Below are positions 43,126 through 46,265 of a stretch of 46,265 nt of DNA, one piece after another. Within the stretch, counting starts at the first letter, position 1, and every line of letters starts with the position of its first letter. The notes beneath the pieces are model-generated. The model was not told the DNA's origin and searched no databases. It saw nothing but the letters and a program-made list of their open reading frames with translations. The DNA is from Spartobacteria bacterium (GTDB taxonomy: Bacteria; Verrucomicrobiota; Kiritimatiellia; RZYC01). The position numbers and the translations under genes are program-made. The DNA lies in assembly GCA_009930475.1 (NCBI GenBank), contig RZYC01000025.1, forward strand, positions 1 to 46,265, given 5' to 3'.

Positions 43126-43275
43126 GGATGAGGATGAGAGAGGGATGAAGGGTGAAAGGTGAAAGGTGAAAGGTGAAAGGTGAAGGGTGAAGGGTGAAAG
43201 GTGAAAGGTGAAAGGTGAAAGGTGAAAGGTGAAGGGTGAAGGGTGAAGGATGAAGGGTGAAAGGTGAAAGGTGAA
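43126..43275. repeat. GGTGAAA / GGTGAAG minisatellite
   Basis: About twenty copies of the 7-base unit GGTGAAA or GGTGAAG lie in tandem just after cas6. Because 7 is not a multiple of 3, the minus strand appears open in several frames ([14 protein letters not shown]...). These are artefacts. Similar purine-strand minisatellites occur in intergenic DNA of some PVC and Bacteroidota genomes (from memory). Confidence 0.9.
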
Positions 43276-43280
43276 CACAC

Positions 43281-43527
43281 GAACCAAAAACAACAAACTA
43301 CGAACCAAATACACGAAACCCGATCTTTGTAAGACGTTGCAAATCAACGACCACAATGTATTTTTCGTAAATAATTCATAATCAACAAACACTGCCTGGT
43401 GTCTCGTATGAATCACAAAAAGTGCTTGTTTTTGCCGGTTTTTACCGTAAAATCCGAATCTGTTAAATTTGATTGTATTTCACTAGGGATGTGTAAGTTA
43501 CGTAGCAATGTTGAATTTGCAGGGTTG
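43281..43527 (+). promoter_or_regulatory. AT-rich CRISPR leader region
   Basis: About 245 bases of AT-rich, gene-free sequence precede the first repeat. The opposite end of the array carries the only degenerate repeat, so this side is the leader. It probably contains the array promoter and the integration signal; individual elements cannot be assigned by eye. Confidence 0.7.
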
Positions 43528-45978
43528 GTCAGAATGAGCTCGAAAAATATCGAGGTTAAGACACCTGTGTGCCTTGTGGCACATCCGGATTGCGTTCGTC
43601 AGAATGAGCTCGAAAAATATCGAGGTTAAGACACGGTTAACGTCGCAGTCCCTCGGGTCCGGGGCGCGTCAGAATGAGCTCGAAAAATATCGAGGTTAAG
43701 ACATCCTTCATCTCTTTTTCACTCGCCGGATGTACCGTCAGAATGAGCTCGAAAAATATCGAGGTTAAGACACATACATGTTGACGACGGCTTTTGATAC
43801 GTCGTGTCAGAATGAGCTCGAAAAATATCGAGGTTAAGACAAGAGCCTTCCTGCTTAGCCATATAGTCCCAGCGTCAGAATGAGCTCGAAAAATATCGAG
43901 GTTAAGACACATTACGATAATCTCTTACGTAGTACATGACCTGTCAGAATGAGCTCGAAAAATATCGAGGTTAAGACACCTCTGCTATCCCTAATTATAA
44001 ATGCCCCCTTCGTCAGAATGAGCTCGAAAAATATCGAGGTTAAGACTTGATTATTACAGACTCGCCCTCGTCGGCGAGTTGTCAGAATGAGCTCGAAAAA
44101 TATCGAGGTTAAGACATAGATACTTTCATGAGAAGCTCCTTTCGCACACGTCAGAATGAGCTCGAAAAATATCGAGGTTAAGACACTGAGCTGTTGTTAC
44201 GATTGCTTTACATTTCATTGTCAGAATGAGCTCGAAAAATATCGAGGTTAAGACACTGAGCTGTTGTTACGATTGCTTTACATTTCATGTCAGAATGAGC
44301 TCGAAAAATATCGAGGTTAAGACACGATTTCGAGTCGTTTAACGAGATCAACTGGCGTCAGAATGAGCTCGAAAAATATCGAGGTTAAGACAAGAAGCTC
44401 CTTTCGCACACACTCACGCAGCTACGTCAGAATGAGCTCGAAAAATATCGAGGTTAAGACAAAAATAACCCTCGTCATCGAAGGACAGGTTTGTCAGAAT
44501 GAGCTCGAAAAATATCGAGGTTAAGACTGATTGTTGTTATATATGGGTTCATTTGTCATGTCAGAATGAGCTCGAAAAATATCGAGGTTAAGACACGGCT
44601 TCGACAAGGCTGTCAACGGGTTTCTGCGTCAGAATGAGCTCGAAAAATATCGAGGTTAAGACAACCAATAAAGTGCGCCAGATGTGGCAGCGCACGTCAG
44701 AATGAGCTCGAAAAATATCGAGGTTAAGACATTGTGGTTAATACCGCCACGCATAATATGTACGGTCAGAATGAGCTCGAAAAATATCGAGGTTAAGACA
44801 TGATCCTTTCGTGTTCCTTATTTTTTTGAGATGTCAGAATGAGCTCGAAAAATATCGAGGTTAAGACCGACATAGTGGCGCACTGATTCAGCGCCAGACT
44901 CGTCAGAATGAGCTCGAAAAATATCGAGGTTAAGACACGAAAGGTGTGGGTTCGGGCCACACAGACCCGCGTCAGAATGAGCTCGAAAAATATCGAGGTT
45001 AAGACCAGGTGTTGAAGGACTGGCAATTACTGCCAATGCCGTCAGAATGAGCTCGAAAAATATCGAGGTTAAGACACTGCTGCTTCAGTCTGCTTTGTCT
45101 TGATCTCTCGTCAGAATGAGCTCGAAAAATATCGAGGTTAAGACATCCATGTCGCGGCGGGCCGCGACAAACATTAAGCGTCAGAATGAGCTCGAAAAAT
45201 ATCGAGGTTAAGACACCCCCGTCCATGTGGGTATGAACACACCCGTTGGTCAGAATGAGCTCGAAAAATATCGAGGTTAAGACACTCAGATACTTCGCAC
45301 TTCATTTGCTTCGCCGTTGTCAGAATGAGCTCGAAAAATATCGAGGTTAAGACACACTATCGCCCCTTTCGGGGGGGCTTTGAAATGTCAGAATGAGCTC
45401 GAAAAATATCGAGGTTAAGACATCTGAGTGTCTCGTCAGACACGCTAACCATAGTGTCAGAATGAGCTCGAAAAATATCGAGGTTAAGACACGCCTTCAA
45501 TCAATGATATTTCAGTGTTATCTATTGTCAGAATGAGCTCGAAAAATATCGAGGTTAAGACACTCCATTGGGGAGAAGCTGAGCTCTCCGTCATCGTCAG
45601 AATGAGCTCGAAAAATATCGAGGTTAAGACAACTTGCGTGCGAGGCGTTTGGTTTCGCCCAGCTGTCAGAATGAGCTCGAAAAATATCGAGGTTAAGACC
45701 GGTTTCTTCGAACGCGAGTGTAATATTCATGGGAGTCAGAATGAGCTCGAAAAATATCGAGGTTAAGACCACGAAGTCACACAAGTGACTATGCACGTCC
45801 TCCGTCAGAATGAGCTCGAAAAATATCGAGGTTAAGACATGATAAATGCTTTGTGCTTGAGGACAAGATCAGGTCAGAATGAGCTCGAAAAATATCGAGG
45901 TTAAGACCACGCTTGCCGGATGAACCGGCAAATTTCTCAGCGTGTCAGAATGAGCTCGAAAAATATCGAGGTTACGAC
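43528..45978 (+). CRISPR. CRISPR array, 36 repeats of 35 bp and 35 spacers
   Basis: The 35-base repeat begins GTCAGAATGAGCTCG and ends GAGGTTAAGAC. Inside it, CTCGA and TCGAG form a 5-bp stem around AAAATA, the likely Cas6 recognition hairpin. All copies appear identical except the last (45944-45978), which has one A-to-C change near its end, so that end is leader-distal. Spacers are 32-36 bases. Spacer 10 (44185-44219) and spacer 11 (44255-44288) are the same sequence, apart from one end base. Spacers 9 (44116-44149) and 13 (44392-44425) share 19 bases. Many spacers hold strong inverted repeats. The cas6 and type III genes upstream have the same orientation, so this is probably their array. 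No cas1 or cas2 is in the window. Confidence 0.98.
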
Positions 45979-46265
45979 ACGTACTCTACGCATTCATCTG
46001 TGGGGATCCCGTTTGAAAATAGGGCTGGTGTACCCCCGCCAGTAGCGAAGCGGCAGCATTCGAGCATACCCGCGAGGTGGCGGCACAATGTCAGGAGCCG
46101 CCTCGAGTACTCGTTGTCTCCCTATTACAAGGCGGTGTCGCCTCGAGTACTCGTTGCCACCGCACTCCAGGTGTCCAATGCCTTGAAGTGCGTCGGCAAC
46201 GGTACCCCCGGCGACGACGCCCTTTTATATGCCGGCATTCGGAGCTTGCGGAGAAGGGCTGGCGT
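45979..46265. other. Sequence after the array, with dispersed repeats and no gene
   Basis: No coding sequence is supported in this GC-rich end of the window. Most of it is made of short repeats, listed separately. The 3' limit of the array-side element is beyond the window. Confidence 0.5.
46059..46171. repeat. Dispersed repeat copies downstream of the CRISPR array
   Basis: 46112-46171 read on the minus strand matches 18727-18790, with a few substitutions and two short gaps. 46059-46094 on the plus strand resembles the middle of the same element (GAGCATACCCGCGAGG). An 18-base word CGCCTCGAGTACTCGTTG occurs twice, at 46099-46116 and 46139-46156. The family is therefore present in several copies and in both orientations here. 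Confidence 0.7.

Noticed and set aside
43095-43416. Minus-strand frames rich in [14 protein letters not shown]
   Set aside because: They are translations of the GGTGAAA/G minisatellite, open in several frames only because of the repeat.
43633-43667. Spacer 2 as a self-targeting spacer against the tRNA-Arg gene
   Set aside because: The shared word is only GTCCGGGGC (9 bases), which is within chance for GC-rich sequence of this length.
43399-45796. Several open frames on both strands across the array, with repeated SSKNIEVKT or LTSIFFELILT
   Set aside because: They are translations of the CRISPR repeat and have no start signals or variation expected of genes.

Overview
The window is a bacterial defence island downstream of a two-component signalling locus. 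The host is probably a member of the PVC group (Kiritimatiellota, Lentisphaerota or Verrucomicrobiota). That guess rests on dispersed TTCCAA-n3-TTGGAA palindromes, a GGTGAAA-type minisatellite, four-helix-bundle 'suffix' proteins inside restriction operons, and the general protein style. No marker gene is present, so it is an inference.

Layout. (1) 1-5480: two large phosphorelay proteins, a membrane hybrid histidine kinase with HAMP, GAF, two receivers and Hpt, and a soluble receiver-PAS-kinase-receiver protein. (2) 5560-5636: tRNA-Arg(TCT), followed by five copies of a GGTTAGC word in two orientations that look like integrase arm sites. (3) 5640-8640: a gene-poor stretch with phage-type remnants (a frameshifted Bro-N protein, an ERCC4 nuclease without a normal start) and one secreted repeat protein. 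(4) 8646-18373, plus strand: a PLD-SNF2 helicase and a large adenine methyltransferase, with a four-helix-bundle protein, an unknown protein, a RhuM protein and a DprA/SLOG-like protein in one close array. (5) 24037-18705, minus strand: the relic of a type I restriction operon. HsdM has lost its catalytic core, HsdS is cut to about 26 residues and HsdR is cut inside its nuclease domain. A DUF262 / DUF3696-ATPase / unknown trio and a YefM-YoeB-like toxin-antitoxin pair sit between the HsdS and HsdR relics. (6) 24689-26675: divergent LexA-like repressor and Y-family polymerase sharing one GAAC-n4-GTTC box. (7) 26988-28818: a lipoprotein and a broken RhuM-Fic/Doc gene. (8) 29140-43111: unknown genes, then a type III CRISPR-Cas operon. 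(9) 43528-45978: a CRISPR array of 36 repeats and 35 spacers.

The type III locus is the most notable part. Its backbone proteins are fused as in the type III-D variant described from cyanobacteria: Cas7-Cas5-Cas11, a double Cas7 and a large Cas7 with insertions. Its Cas10 has no HD nuclease domain but keeps GGDD, so it should make cyclic oligoadenylate. Two CARF effectors follow (a Csx1-type HEPN RNase and a Card1/Can2-type nuclease), then Cas6. A small gene just before cas10 resembles the DUF1874 / AcrIII-1 / Crn2 ring-nuclease family, so the operon appears to encode a messenger synthase, two messenger-activated effectors and a candidate off-switch. No cas1, cas2 or reverse transcriptase lies in the window.

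The array has an unusual property. By my hand reading, 10 of 34 distinct spacers contain a perfect inverted repeat of at least 6 bp with a short loop, where about 1 to 2 would be expected by chance. Spacers also begin with A in 28 of 35 cases and end in a pyrimidine in 31 of 35. One spacer is duplicated next to itself, and two others overlap by 19 nt on the same strand. This suggests selective acquisition, possibly from structured nucleic acid.
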